Positions 44,269 to 51,672 of a stretch of 54,606 nucleotides of DNA are shown here, one piece after another. The stretch lies in NCBI GenBank assembly GCA_021772095.1, contig JADYXR010000035.1, positions 1 to 54,606 of the forward strand. The letters run 5' to 3'. How positions within the stretch are numbered: position 1 is the stretch's first letter; the number at the start of each line of letters is the position of its first letter. This DNA is from Candidatus Obscuribacter sp. Its GTDB lineage: Bacteria > Cyanobacteriota > Vampirovibrionia > Obscuribacterales > Obscuribacteraceae. The notes below the pieces were generated by a model. It ran no database searches. It was not told the origin of the DNA and was given only the letters and a program-made list of their open reading frames with translations. Position numbers and translations under genes: made by a program.

Positions 44269-44706
44269 CTACGGGCCCATCTGCGAGAGGCAGTACATGC
44301 TGACCAACATAACAAGCATGGCACTGGTTACGCCCAGCCAGAAGCCGGCAACCAGAATCTGCCAAACGATCAAAGCCTGACGCGCGGTCAAACTTATGAT
44401 GATGCCCATGCGGTTGATAATGTAAAAAAGCACTGCGCCAACAGTGAAGGCGAGCGGCAAGAATTTTACGCCGGGAGGTACGTCGAGCGAGACTGCGACG
44501 ACGAGGCTCAAAATACACAAAACGACCAGCGCGATAGTAACGTAGTCAGAAAATCGTTGTTTAACGTTCTCCGCCACAGATGCTTCGTTGATATGCTTCA
44601 GCGCCAGAATAAAGTTCTTCATGCCCTGACGGCGTGGCGTCTGGACACTCTCTTTACTAGCTACGGGCGCATGGTCTCCCTTTGGTACTTCAGCTGGCTC
44701 AGCCAC
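44269..44706 (-). CDS. Unrecognised small membrane protein, 145 aa
   Basis: The soluble N-terminus (about 1-52) is Pro/Glu/Lys-rich and is followed by three hydrophobic helices (about 54-75, 80-97 and 108-135). GGAGG lies eight bases before the GTG start, one of the best ribosome sites in the window. It lies upstream of the solute-binding lipoprotein on the same strand with a 178-bp gap. No family is recognised. Confidence 0.75.
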   Translation of the reverse strand: MAEPAEVPKGDHAPVASKESVQTPRRQGMKNFILALKHINEASVAENVKQRFSDYVTIALVVLCILSLVVAVSLDVPPGVKFLPLAFTVGAVLFYIINRMGIIISLTARQALIVWQILVAGFWLGVTSAMLVMLVSMYCLSQMGP

Positions 44707-44867
44707 GATCTAACCTCCAACGGTCCCTCTATCTTACCAAGCCAACGTCCAGGATTGGTGACACGAGGGTCTACCGGATCGTACCCATAACCCGCCGCGA
44801 TCTCCTGTTTTCGCTGAATCCATGCCGATAATGTTGGTGGGCAACTGTAACCGGCTGTGTCTTTCAT
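44661..44867 (-). CDS. Possible 68-aa protein overlapping the next gene
   Basis: Its 3' end overlaps the following gene by 46 bp in another frame and contains that gene's ribosome site. It has Trp, Pro and Gly-rich composition with one Cys, and no signal or known motif. The ATG has no clear ribosome site. It could be a coupling leader or a chance frame. Confidence 0.3.
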   Translation of the reverse strand: MKDTAGYSCPPTLSAWIQRKQEIAAGYGYDPVDPRVTNPGRWLGKIEGPLEVRSWLSQLKYQRETMRP

Positions 44868-44873
44868 TGATTA

Positions 44874-44954
44874 TCTGACAGTCTGCTTGAGCAGCCAAAC
44901 CATAAGCTCGGCTGGTTTGGAAAAACCTGACAACGCGGATTTCATACTGTCAGA
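44874..44954. ncRNA. Candidate three-way-junction RNA element
   Basis: The outer stem TCTGACAGT/ACTGTCAGA (nine perfect pairs) encloses two adjacent perfect hairpins: CTGC-TTGA-GCAG and CCAAACCA/TGGTTTGG. A 24-codon minus-strand frame (44871-44945) overlaps it exactly. It sits between two minus-strand genes. No known family is recognised. Confidence 0.35.
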
Positions 44955-44961
44955 TTCTAGT

Positions 44962-47589
44962 TTAGTGCTCGATGAAAACTAGCTCTAAAGCGCCATCGGT
45001 GACAACCACTTCGTAAGGCATCTTGTTGCGTGTCAAAACTTTGTTCAACTCGGCCGGCACTTCAGCAGCCGGAACGCCAAGTTCTTTCAAAAGGCCCAGA
45101 GTTTCACCAAAGATTTTGCCGGCTTGAGGTACGTCTACTGCGGCATCAAGCTGTTTTCCAAACTCGTTGGCGACTTTTGCCGATTCCACACCCCGTCGTG
45201 CTGCCTCGGTAACATGCGCGCTGTCGTAGTCGACCTTGCCGATGCTCTCACGTCCGTCAGTCTTATCGGGCGTCATTCTAAAATCGACGCCGTCAGCAGC
45301 GGTCTTGGCCTGGACTTTTCCATTCGTGTCAAAGAATACCGAGATGATTGGCGCAGTGCCTTCCTTCTTGGTCACGTGATTGAGCTCGAGTTGCCCGTCT
45401 TTCGTCAAAACCACTTCATACGGCATTCGATTTGCCTTGATTATGTGATTCAGCTCCGCGGGCACGTCTTGGATCGCAACGCCTTCATTTCTGAATTTCA
45501 ATGCCGTCTCGGCGAACATGTACTGAGCCTGGCTGCGGTCCTCGGCGCGAACGAGCTTTTGACCGAATAAATTGGCGATTCTACTGACTTCCTCCACTCT
45601 AGGAGCGTCAGTTTCTTTGCCTTCCGGCCTCACGGGCTCGACCAAATTGTAATCCGACACTTTGCCGACCGGTGCTCTCGTCACGCTCGACGTCGGCTGG
45701 TACAACGTCATCTGCCAGGCGTTATCGGCAGCAACATGACAAAGTGTGCTGAGACCTTTTCTGGCGAGCGCTTCATTGATCAGCTTGGCGAGATGCGGAA
45801 CGTTTAGTCCTACCGAATTTTCGCTGAGCGTCCGGAAGTTTTCAATCAACGTATGCTCGTAAGGATTGGTGGTTGCCTGCTCGGCAAATTCCTCGGAAAT
45901 TTGGCGCATCTTTGCGATATCACCCATGGTGACAGGCTTTTCAACACGCGGTTTGATGGTCTCCATGAAACGAGCCATCTCATTGGTTTGGAAATAGAAA
46001 TCGAGAGGTCCGGCCAGATTGCTCCAGTTGTTTTGTTTGTTGAACTGTTGAACCCAGCTGTGTAAATCAGGGTTTTTATCCAACCAGGTAAACAAGTCGG
46101 TTCGGAATTTAGAATAACCTTCAACGTCGACCGGCGGGTCAGTCACCATCTCGGTGAACTGCTTCCAGCGCGTCAGTTGATCGGTGGTCACCGGCTTGCC
46201 CGGCTCCGGATTGATCTTGGCGTCGCCTTCAATCACGCGGTGTTCGATACCTTCAATCGGCAGATACGCTTCTCTGATTACTGTCAGCAGTGCCGGATCT
46301 TTGGCGGCCTCAGCCACTTTGAGAAGCTCCGGCATGAGAGCCGCGCCTTCACCGCGGGCATATTTAAACAAGGCAACCATGTCTGCAGGCGGCGCACCTG
46401 GCTCGGAAGCCTTGAACGCGACGTCGACGCCCTTCTGCAACAGTGCTTGTTGCGCTGGCGAAACCGAGGTTTTGATTTCTCGTCCTTCCACATCATTGGA
46501 AGCCAGAGCACGACCTTCTTTCGACCGGTCGGAAACCATCCGCGTGGATTCAGAGCCGGAACCTTTTCTAGCGGCACCACCCAGTGCAGTTCCTTCCGGC
46601 ACTGCTGGTTTGGCACCACTAACGGTGGCAGCCTCAGGACGCATAGAAACGCGGTCCGCACGGGCTCTTTCTGCCAGCATGGTTTCCAGATTATTAACGC
46701 CGGCATTCTGAGAACGAACTTTCAACGCCCGATCTCCGGGTGCCAGATCTTGTCCTGGTACTTTATGAAGTGCGCTCAGCACGCCGCCTGCGACGGCCAT
46801 CGTGTAGGCGCCCTGTCCCATTTCTTTGCGGTTGGCCCAGCGGCCCTCTGACAAAAGACTGATGGCGTTAGCGTTGACAATACCGGCAGGAAGACCGGAC
46901 GAAGCGCCCGTCGTCACGTCGAGTGCGATGCGCTTGGCGCCGACCAGCTCACCGGCTAGCGGACGAGTAGCTGCTCTCAAGGCGACACTACCGGCGGTGA
47001 GTGTGCCAAACGTGGCAGCACCAGTCAAACCATGATTACGACGGGAAGTCCAGAAGTCATCGCCTTTTTGAACCGGCGTCAGAACAAAGTCATAAGCGAA
47101 TCCAGTCAGGGCACCGTCGGCAATAATCGCCGCATTACTTGCGGTCATCAGTCTCGAAGATGCCACCATGGTCGCTTCGGTGCGAGCCGCAAAAGTCAGT
47201 CCGCTACTTTTTAGCGCGCCCCTCGTCAACATGAACGGCAACACCATCCCACCTGCACCACCCAGCGTCTGAGCGTGCCAGCGAGCGGTTCCGAATTCCT
47301 CGTGCTCAGGTGCGGGCAAGTAGTCTAGCGACGTCGCCAACTTAGTATCAAAGCCCTTATCTACTAGTTGTGAAACACCAATGACGGGAGCTTGAACGCC
47401 ACTATAAAGCGCCGAATGACCAAGTTCCAGTCCCAGGTCGACAATAGTAGGATTGCTGCGTTCTTGAGTATGGCGCTGCTGCCGCATTGAGGCTTCGACG
47501 CGCAGCATCTCCGCCGTATCGGCGTCGAGTCCAGGTTTTTGCCCGGCATCATTTGTTTTGCTTACTGCGCTATCGCCTTTGTCGCCCAT
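44962..47589 (-). CDS. 875-aa protein with duplicated C-terminal module
   Basis: The N-terminal 60 residues are polar. Residues about 60-290 are Ala/Gly/Thr-rich with weakly hydrophobic helices, possibly membrane-active rather than clear transmembrane segments. The middle is helical and charged. The C-terminus has two copies of a roughly 70-residue module, at about 670-740 and 805-875, sharing VPAELN, MPYEVV and LEL in order; a third, weaker relative may lie near 610-650. No enzymatic motif is seen and I do not recognise the family. There is no clear signal peptide. Codon use is good across its length. The gene is flanked by the three-way-junction element and a 443-bp spacer. Confidence 0.85.
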   Translation of the reverse strand: MGDKGDSAVSKTNDAGQKPGLDADTAEMLRVEASMRQQRHTQERSNPTIVDLGLELGHSALYSGVQAPVIGVSQLVDKGFDTKLATSLDYLPAPEHEEFGTARWHAQTLGGAGGMVLPFMLTRGALKSSGLTFAARTEATMVASSRLMTASNAAIIADGALTGFAYDFVLTPVQKGDDFWTSRRNHGLTGAATFGTLTAGSVALRAATRPLAGELVGAKRIALDVTTGASSGLPAGIVNANAISLLSEGRWANRKEMGQGAYTMAVAGGVLSALHKVPGQDLAPGDRALKVRSQNAGVNNLETMLAERARADRVSMRPEAATVSGAKPAVPEGTALGGAARKGSGSESTRMVSDRSKEGRALASNDVEGREIKTSVSPAQQALLQKGVDVAFKASEPGAPPADMVALFKYARGEGAALMPELLKVAEAAKDPALLTVIREAYLPIEGIEHRVIEGDAKINPEPGKPVTTDQLTRWKQFTEMVTDPPVDVEGYSKFRTDLFTWLDKNPDLHSWVQQFNKQNNWSNLAGPLDFYFQTNEMARFMETIKPRVEKPVTMGDIAKMRQISEEFAEQATTNPYEHTLIENFRTLSENSVGLNVPHLAKLINEALARKGLSTLCHVAADNAWQMTLYQPTSSVTRAPVGKVSDYNLVEPVRPEGKETDAPRVEEVSRIANLFGQKLVRAEDRSQAQYMFAETALKFRNEGVAIQDVPAELNHIIKANRMPYEVVLTKDGQLELNHVTKKEGTAPIISVFFDTNGKVQAKTAADGVDFRMTPDKTDGRESIGKVDYDSAHVTEAARRGVESAKVANEFGKQLDAAVDVPQAGKIFGETLGLLKELGVPAAEVPAELNKVLTRNKMPYEVVVTDGALELVFIEH

Positions 47590-48032
47590 AGAAACTCACG
47601 GTTAAGTGTAAGGCGCCAGCATATGCCTGAAAACGCCCGTCTGCAATGGGGATCTTCCCACGCGAATTTCAGTGAGCTTCAGCCATTTTTAAACGGCTTT
47701 TTCGCAATATCAAAAGCGTTTTTTCGACGAGAGTTTTATCCTGCACGGATAGTTCTCAGTCTGAACAATACTTCGATTCTGTCGACTCGAGCTTTCCCAA
47801 ATCCACAGTTGCTGCGAGTTCCGCGGTTTAAACCAAACTTTAAATCAATGGACTATAAATGACTAGATACCACAGGTGGTGTCACGAGTTCCAACTCCCA
47901 CGTCTTCAGACGTTCCTGGACGTCGGCGTGGTCGAGCAGGCGTTCCGCCGGTTCGAAAAGAACGTGCGTTCGATTTGCCCGACGATCGTTGGAAACCAGA
48001 TCGCCTGCAGAATCGTCTTGTGAAGCCGTTTT
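47590..48032. other. Spacer between jag and the 875-aa protein gene
   Basis: 443 bp, with the jag 3' end on the right and the 875-aa gene start on the left. Immediately after the jag amber stop the same frame stays open for 59 codons. No terminator with a T-run is evident. Confidence 0.4.
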
Positions 48033-48677
48033 CTACGAATCGCCTGGTACAGCTTTAGCTTTTTTGGATGTTTCTTTTTCATCCGCTTCTTCGTACTCTT
48101 CTTCGTCTTCACCGTCGAAGTCTTCGGCTTCGTACTCGTCTTCATCTTCTTGAGAGACGGCGCCGCCGCGTTGTTTCTTTTCCGGTGCGTCTTCGTCGAG
48201 TCCGCGATAGCTGATGACGATGTGGCGCTCTTCGCCCTCGCCTTCGCTGTCCGACGAGAGTTCTGGGAAGTTTTCTTGCAGATAGTTGTGAACCAATCTG
48301 CGGTCATATGGATTCATTGGATCGAGTTCGAAGCGCTCCGAGTCACCGTTTAGAACAGCGACTGCACCTTTTTTGGCGTTGTCTTCCATAGTGCGGCGAC
48401 GACGCGAACGGTAGTCGAGAACATCGATAACGAACGGATTGTGAGTGAGCAAATTGCTGCGGCACATCTGTCTTACGACGAACTGCAGCGCCTCCAGCGT
48501 CTGACCGTTTCGTCCGATCAACATGCGGGCATCGTCTGCCTTGCAATCGATGCGATAGCAAGTCGTGGTGTCATCGAGATCTTCTTGCACAACCGTGGCT
48601 TCGATATCAAGAATCGCAAGGATCTTTTCCAGGTAGCTCTGCGCGTTTTCGTCGAATGTGTCTGCGAATTGGTTCAT
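48033..48677 (-). CDS. jag: Jag/KhpB RNA-binding protein
   Basis: 214 residues. The KH domain has the GRNG loop at residues 55-58 in LIGRNGQTLEAL. The R3H domain is at about 95-150 (FELDPMNPYDRRLVHNYL). The last 60 residues are strongly acidic and end in a basic patch. KhpB binds RNA with KhpA and affects cell division and envelope growth in Gram-positives. The usual N-terminal Jag_N domain is reduced or absent. The ATG lies three bases after the yidC stop, so translation is coupled. Its place next to yidC is conserved in many bacteria. Confidence 0.93.
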   Translation of the reverse strand: MNQFADTFDENAQSYLEKILAILDIEATVVQEDLDDTTTCYRIDCKADDARMLIGRNGQTLEALQFVVRQMCRSNLLTHNPFVIDVLDYRSRRRRTMEDNAKKGAVAVLNGDSERFELDPMNPYDRRLVHNYLQENFPELSSDSEGEGEERHIVISYRGLDEDAPEKKQRGGAVSQEDEDEYEAEDFDGEDEEEYEEADEKETSKKAKAVPGDS

Positions 48678-48680
48678 AGC

Positions 48681-49922
48681 CTACTTCTTCTTTTTCTTCT
48701 TCACTTTGCCAGTATCAATGATTATTGAATCAGATTGAATGTCGCTGCCGGTGCCTGTATCCAGCTTCAGTTTTTTCGCGGTTTTAGATGGAGCTGTTTT
48801 AGATGGAGAGTCGGACGGAGAAGATGGACTTTTACCACCAGGAGGCGGCGGAACAGGAGTATCATCGTCCAGTCCCAGGTCCTCAAGACCTTCAAGTGGG
48901 GCAGCAGGTTTTTTCATCAGCAACCATGTCTGGAACGATTGCACGATGTTGGACAGAACTATGTAGATTAACACACCAACCGGTAAAGGGATAAAGAAAA
49001 ACGTCGCTGTGGTGACAAGCGGAAGTATCTTCATCGTGTCCTGCTGAACCCTGGTCTGCTCGTCCATTTCCTCGTCTTTGGGTCGGCTGGTAGCCATGGT
49101 GTATTTCTGAGAAAGCCACATGGTGAAACCAAAAGCGATGATCAGCGCCAGTGCGTCAAGGTTTTCAGGTTTAAACAAAGCAGTGCCTGAAGCCACCTTT
49201 CCAAGTCCAGACACGAAGCCGAAAGGCTCATGACTGGCGATTCCAGGCACAAGCGCCTCTACTTGATAATCACCTTCCTTGTTGAAAACTGCGTGTCCGT
49301 TTTCATCAATGGTGCCTTCGGCGGGCTCGACAACTTTGTTGTCCTTCTTCATAGTCCAGTGGACTTTGAATTCAGGAGGAAGAGTGCCGTCTACAGCGCG
49401 TGTGCCGAAGTCAAGTTCGGTGCCGACACTGACATCGGACTCACCGGGGAAGACTGTAACTTTAGAGAGCGCGCCGGTCCCGGCAGTTACGTAAGGGATA
49501 CTATCGTTGGAAGTTTCCTTCTTGATTACTTTGGTGTCCTTGGCAGCAACCACCTTGACGTGCACGGGGATTGGCTTATCACCGAATGGTGGACCACTGA
49601 AAGTTGCGAAGAGGGCGAAGAAAATCGGTAATTGCAGGAGCATCGGCAAGCAGCCACCGACAGGACTGACGCGGTTCTTGGCATAGAACCCCATCAGTTT
49701 TTTTTGCATCAATTCCGGATCGTTTTTGTACTTCGTCTGAAGTTTTTTCAAAGTCGGCGAAAGCGACGACATGCGCTGCATCGATTGGGTTTGTTTTGCA
49801 ACCAGTGGCCAGAGAATTGCTCTGACAAAAAGCGTCAGAAGCACCAGAGACCAGCCATAGCTGCCGGTCCACTTCTGGAAGGCTTGCAGCACTGGAAGCA
49901 TGAACGAATATGTAAGATCCAC
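48681..49922 (-). CDS. yidC: YidC/Oxa1 membrane protein insertase with inserted domain
   Basis: 413 residues. The conserved core has TM1 (about 20-40) with the hydrophilic-groove Arg in FVRAILWPL, a helical hairpin (QMQRM-like, SPTLKKLQTKYKND), then PVGGCLPMLLQLPIFFALF. Between that helix and the next core TM (about 253-275) lies a roughly 125-residue polar, beta-like insertion (about 115-240), which in most YidCs is a short loop. The C-terminus is Pro/Ser and Lys-rich. The start is GTG with AAGAGGAAA upstream. Neighbours yidD (12 bp upstream) and jag (downstream, nearly overlapping) form one operon. Confidence 0.94.
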   Translation of the reverse strand: MDLTYSFMLPVLQAFQKWTGSYGWSLVLLTLFVRAILWPLVAKQTQSMQRMSSLSPTLKKLQTKYKNDPELMQKKLMGFYAKNRVSPVGGCLPMLLQLPIFFALFATFSGPPFGDKPIPVHVKVVAAKDTKVIKKETSNDSIPYVTAGTGALSKVTVFPGESDVSVGTELDFGTRAVDGTLPPEFKVHWTMKKDNKVVEPAEGTIDENGHAVFNKEGDYQVEALVPGIASHEPFGFVSGLGKVASGTALFKPENLDALALIIAFGFTMWLSQKYTMATSRPKDEEMDEQTRVQQDTMKILPLVTTATFFFIPLPVGVLIYIVLSNIVQSFQTWLLMKKPAAPLEGLEDLGLDDDTPVPPPPGGKSPSSPSDSPSKTAPSKTAKKLKLDTGTGSDIQSDSIIIDTGKVKKKKKK

Positions 49923-49934
49923 CCGGATTTCCTC

Positions 49935-50207
49935 TTAGTTTTCCTGCGATTCTGACTTCAGAACCGGCACTCTGACCTTTACTTCATCCACTCCGCCGGG
50001 ATGAAACGGGTGGCATTTGCAAAGCCTGATTAGTCCCGCGAAGACACCCCGAAAAAACCCGTTGGCATCTATGCTTCTCGCCATATATTCTGAACAGGAT
50101 GGATAAAACCTGCATGATGGCGCTCTAAAAATACGGGTTTTCTGATACAGCCGAATGGCTAGAATTGCCGTTAACCCGGGCAGATGCTTAAAATTTGGAA
50201 TTTTCAT
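49935..50207 (-). CDS. yidD: YidD membrane protein insertion efficiency factor
   Basis: A 90-residue protein with the YidD signature: RFYPSCSEYM, then CKCHPFHPGGVDEV. It assists YidC-dependent membrane insertion. It has an amphipathic N-terminal helix and several conserved cysteines. It is placed between rnpA and yidC as in most bacteria, with 12 bp to yidC and 118 bp after rnpA. Confidence 0.95.
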   Translation of the reverse strand: MKIPNFKHLPGLTAILAIRLYQKTRIFRAPSCRFYPSCSEYMARSIDANGFFRGVFAGLIRLCKCHPFHPGGVDEVKVRVPVLKSESQEN

Positions 50208-50325
50208 TTGTTACGTATGATTCCAAAATCGGGATGTCGTTTTGGCCTGAAGCCAATATTTGACCAGAAGTACCCAGTTATTATCTACGTCTATTGGCAA
50301 CATGGCTCCGTTATTAATACGGAGA

Positions 50326-51066
50326 TTATGATTCGGTTTCTGGCGGCAGCGCTTGAGAAGCCGGTCGCGGTGCGGAACCTGTATCTGCAGGTTGGTTTGC
50401 GGTTCGCTGACGTAGCGTGAAACCCTCGCCGGTGTGCGGAACAGGAGCTCGCTCTTTTCTTTGTTGGCTATCGGAACGTTGATTTCGATCGGGCTGTTTG
50501 GAAGGAGATCCGCTGCCTTGTTGTTTCCGATCGTTCTGATTCCCGCTTAGCTGGTTCCGGTCTCGCTGATTTTTATCCTGCTGGCTGCGATCCTGTTGAT
50601 TTCGATCCTGCGGGTTTTGCCTGTCCTTGCGGTTCTTGCTTGAGCCGCGGACTAAACAACTGACCACCGCTTCTTCGATTTGCTGATACGTAGCCGCAAG
50701 CGCCGGTTCATGGGCTACGAAAACGATGGCATACCAATCGCGCAATGCGATGTCTTCCCGCTCGCCGTTAAACACGGACGTTCTCAACAATCGATACGCT
50801 TCTCGAATCCGGCGTTTTGCGCGGTTTCGCTTGACCGCGCTTTTGGAAACTTTTTTGGCCACGACAAAACCGGTCAGAGGTTTCCAATTCCCTCTGCCTG
50901 CGCCAGCCGGCGGTCCGCTGACCTCGCTCGGGGTGCGCGTCTCGCCTCGCTTGCCTTCTTTCGGCAAAATATACATGGTAAGGACGGACGTGCTCACAAC
51001 CATACGTTTGTTGTAAGCACGTTGAAATACGCTAGCGCGACGAAGTCTCTCTTCCGACGGGAGCAC
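50326..51066 (-). CDS. rnpA: RNase P protein component with long repetitive tail
   Basis: Protein subunit of RNase P, needed for tRNA 5' maturation. The core is residues 1-140: LRRASVFQRAY, GFVVAKKVSKSAVKRNRAKRRIREAYR (the RNR box) and DWYAIVF. Two oddities appear. About 30 extra residues (35-63, Gly/Pro/Arg-rich) sit before the GFVV strand. A roughly 105-residue tail (140-246) is made of D/N-R-N-Q type repeats followed by Pro/Ser/Ala, whereas typical RnpA is about 115-130 residues. The start is GTG. rpmH ends 18 bp upstream. Confidence 0.92.
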   Translation of the reverse strand: MLPSEERLRRASVFQRAYNKRMVVSTSVLTMYILPKEGKRGETRTPSEVSGPPAGAGRGNWKPLTGFVVAKKVSKSAVKRNRAKRRIREAYRLLRTSVFNGEREDIALRDWYAIVFVAHEPALAATYQQIEEAVVSCLVRGSSKNRKDRQNPQDRNQQDRSQQDKNQRDRNQLSGNQNDRKQQGSGSPSKQPDRNQRSDSQQRKERAPVPHTGEGFTLRQRTANQPADTGSAPRPASQALPPETES

Positions 51067-51084
51067 CGCCAGTACCGACCTTAA

Positions 51085-51219
51085 TTAGACGGCAAGACGA
51101 TAGCGCCCTTTGGCACGACGTCTCTTGAGAACTCTTCGACCGGCTTTTGAGAACATGCGGGCTAGAAATCCGCTGTCCTTTTTAGCTTTTACTTTTGAAC
51201 CACGCAGGGTACGTTTCAT
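51085..51219 (-). CDS. rpmH: 50S ribosomal protein L34
   Basis: A 44-residue basic protein of the large ribosomal subunit. It starts [11 protein letters not shown] and contains [20 protein letters not shown], then KGRYRL, matching L34. It is the first gene of the rpmH-rnpA-yidD-yidC-jag block, divergent from dnaA. Confidence 0.95.
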   Translation of the reverse strand: MKRTLRGSKVKAKKDSGFLARMFSKAGRRVLKRRRAKGRYRLAV

Positions 51220-51672
51220 GAGCCAAAGTCTCCTGGCACTGCGCCAATGTTAAAAAATGTTGGCATGTCTTCTGATGAATGGCTATGCTATCATCTCCAG
51301 CAATAAAGTTGGCGTCGGTCTGTATCCCAGCCGATGAAAAATTTACATCCTTTAGCTATCTGATAACCGGCACGAAAGATATTTGTGTCGGCTTCGTTAT
51401 CTAGCATGGCGTAAGGGTTGTCGTCTCTTGAGGCTTGCGAAAATACTTGCGGGTAAGCTTCCGGTCGATCGACACTTTGAGAATTATCTCAGGATCATTT
51501 GCTCCGATAAATCGGCAAGCCTCTGATCATCAGTTAAATACTGAACTGAAATATGTCGGAGATTCCGAGGTTTTCAAAGGTTTTCAGAAGCGCCACTGAG
51601 GATTAAAACGTTCAGACTCGTCGAAAGACGGGTCAAAATTAGCAACCCCAGCCAATCAACACCGGGTCGTTT
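51220..51672. other. rpmH-dnaA divergent spacer, possible origin
   Basis: 453 bp, the usual place of oriC or the dnaA promoter. No perfect TTATCCACA box is seen; only six-of-nine matches such as TTATCTAGC and TTATCTCAG. It is moderately AT-rich with no clear repeat cluster. The origin may be here with divergent boxes or elsewhere. Confidence 0.35.

Noticed and set aside
44091..44324. 78-codon upstream extension of the solute-binding protein
   Set aside because: It overlaps another gene, has no ribosome site, and would bury the lipoprotein signal peptide.
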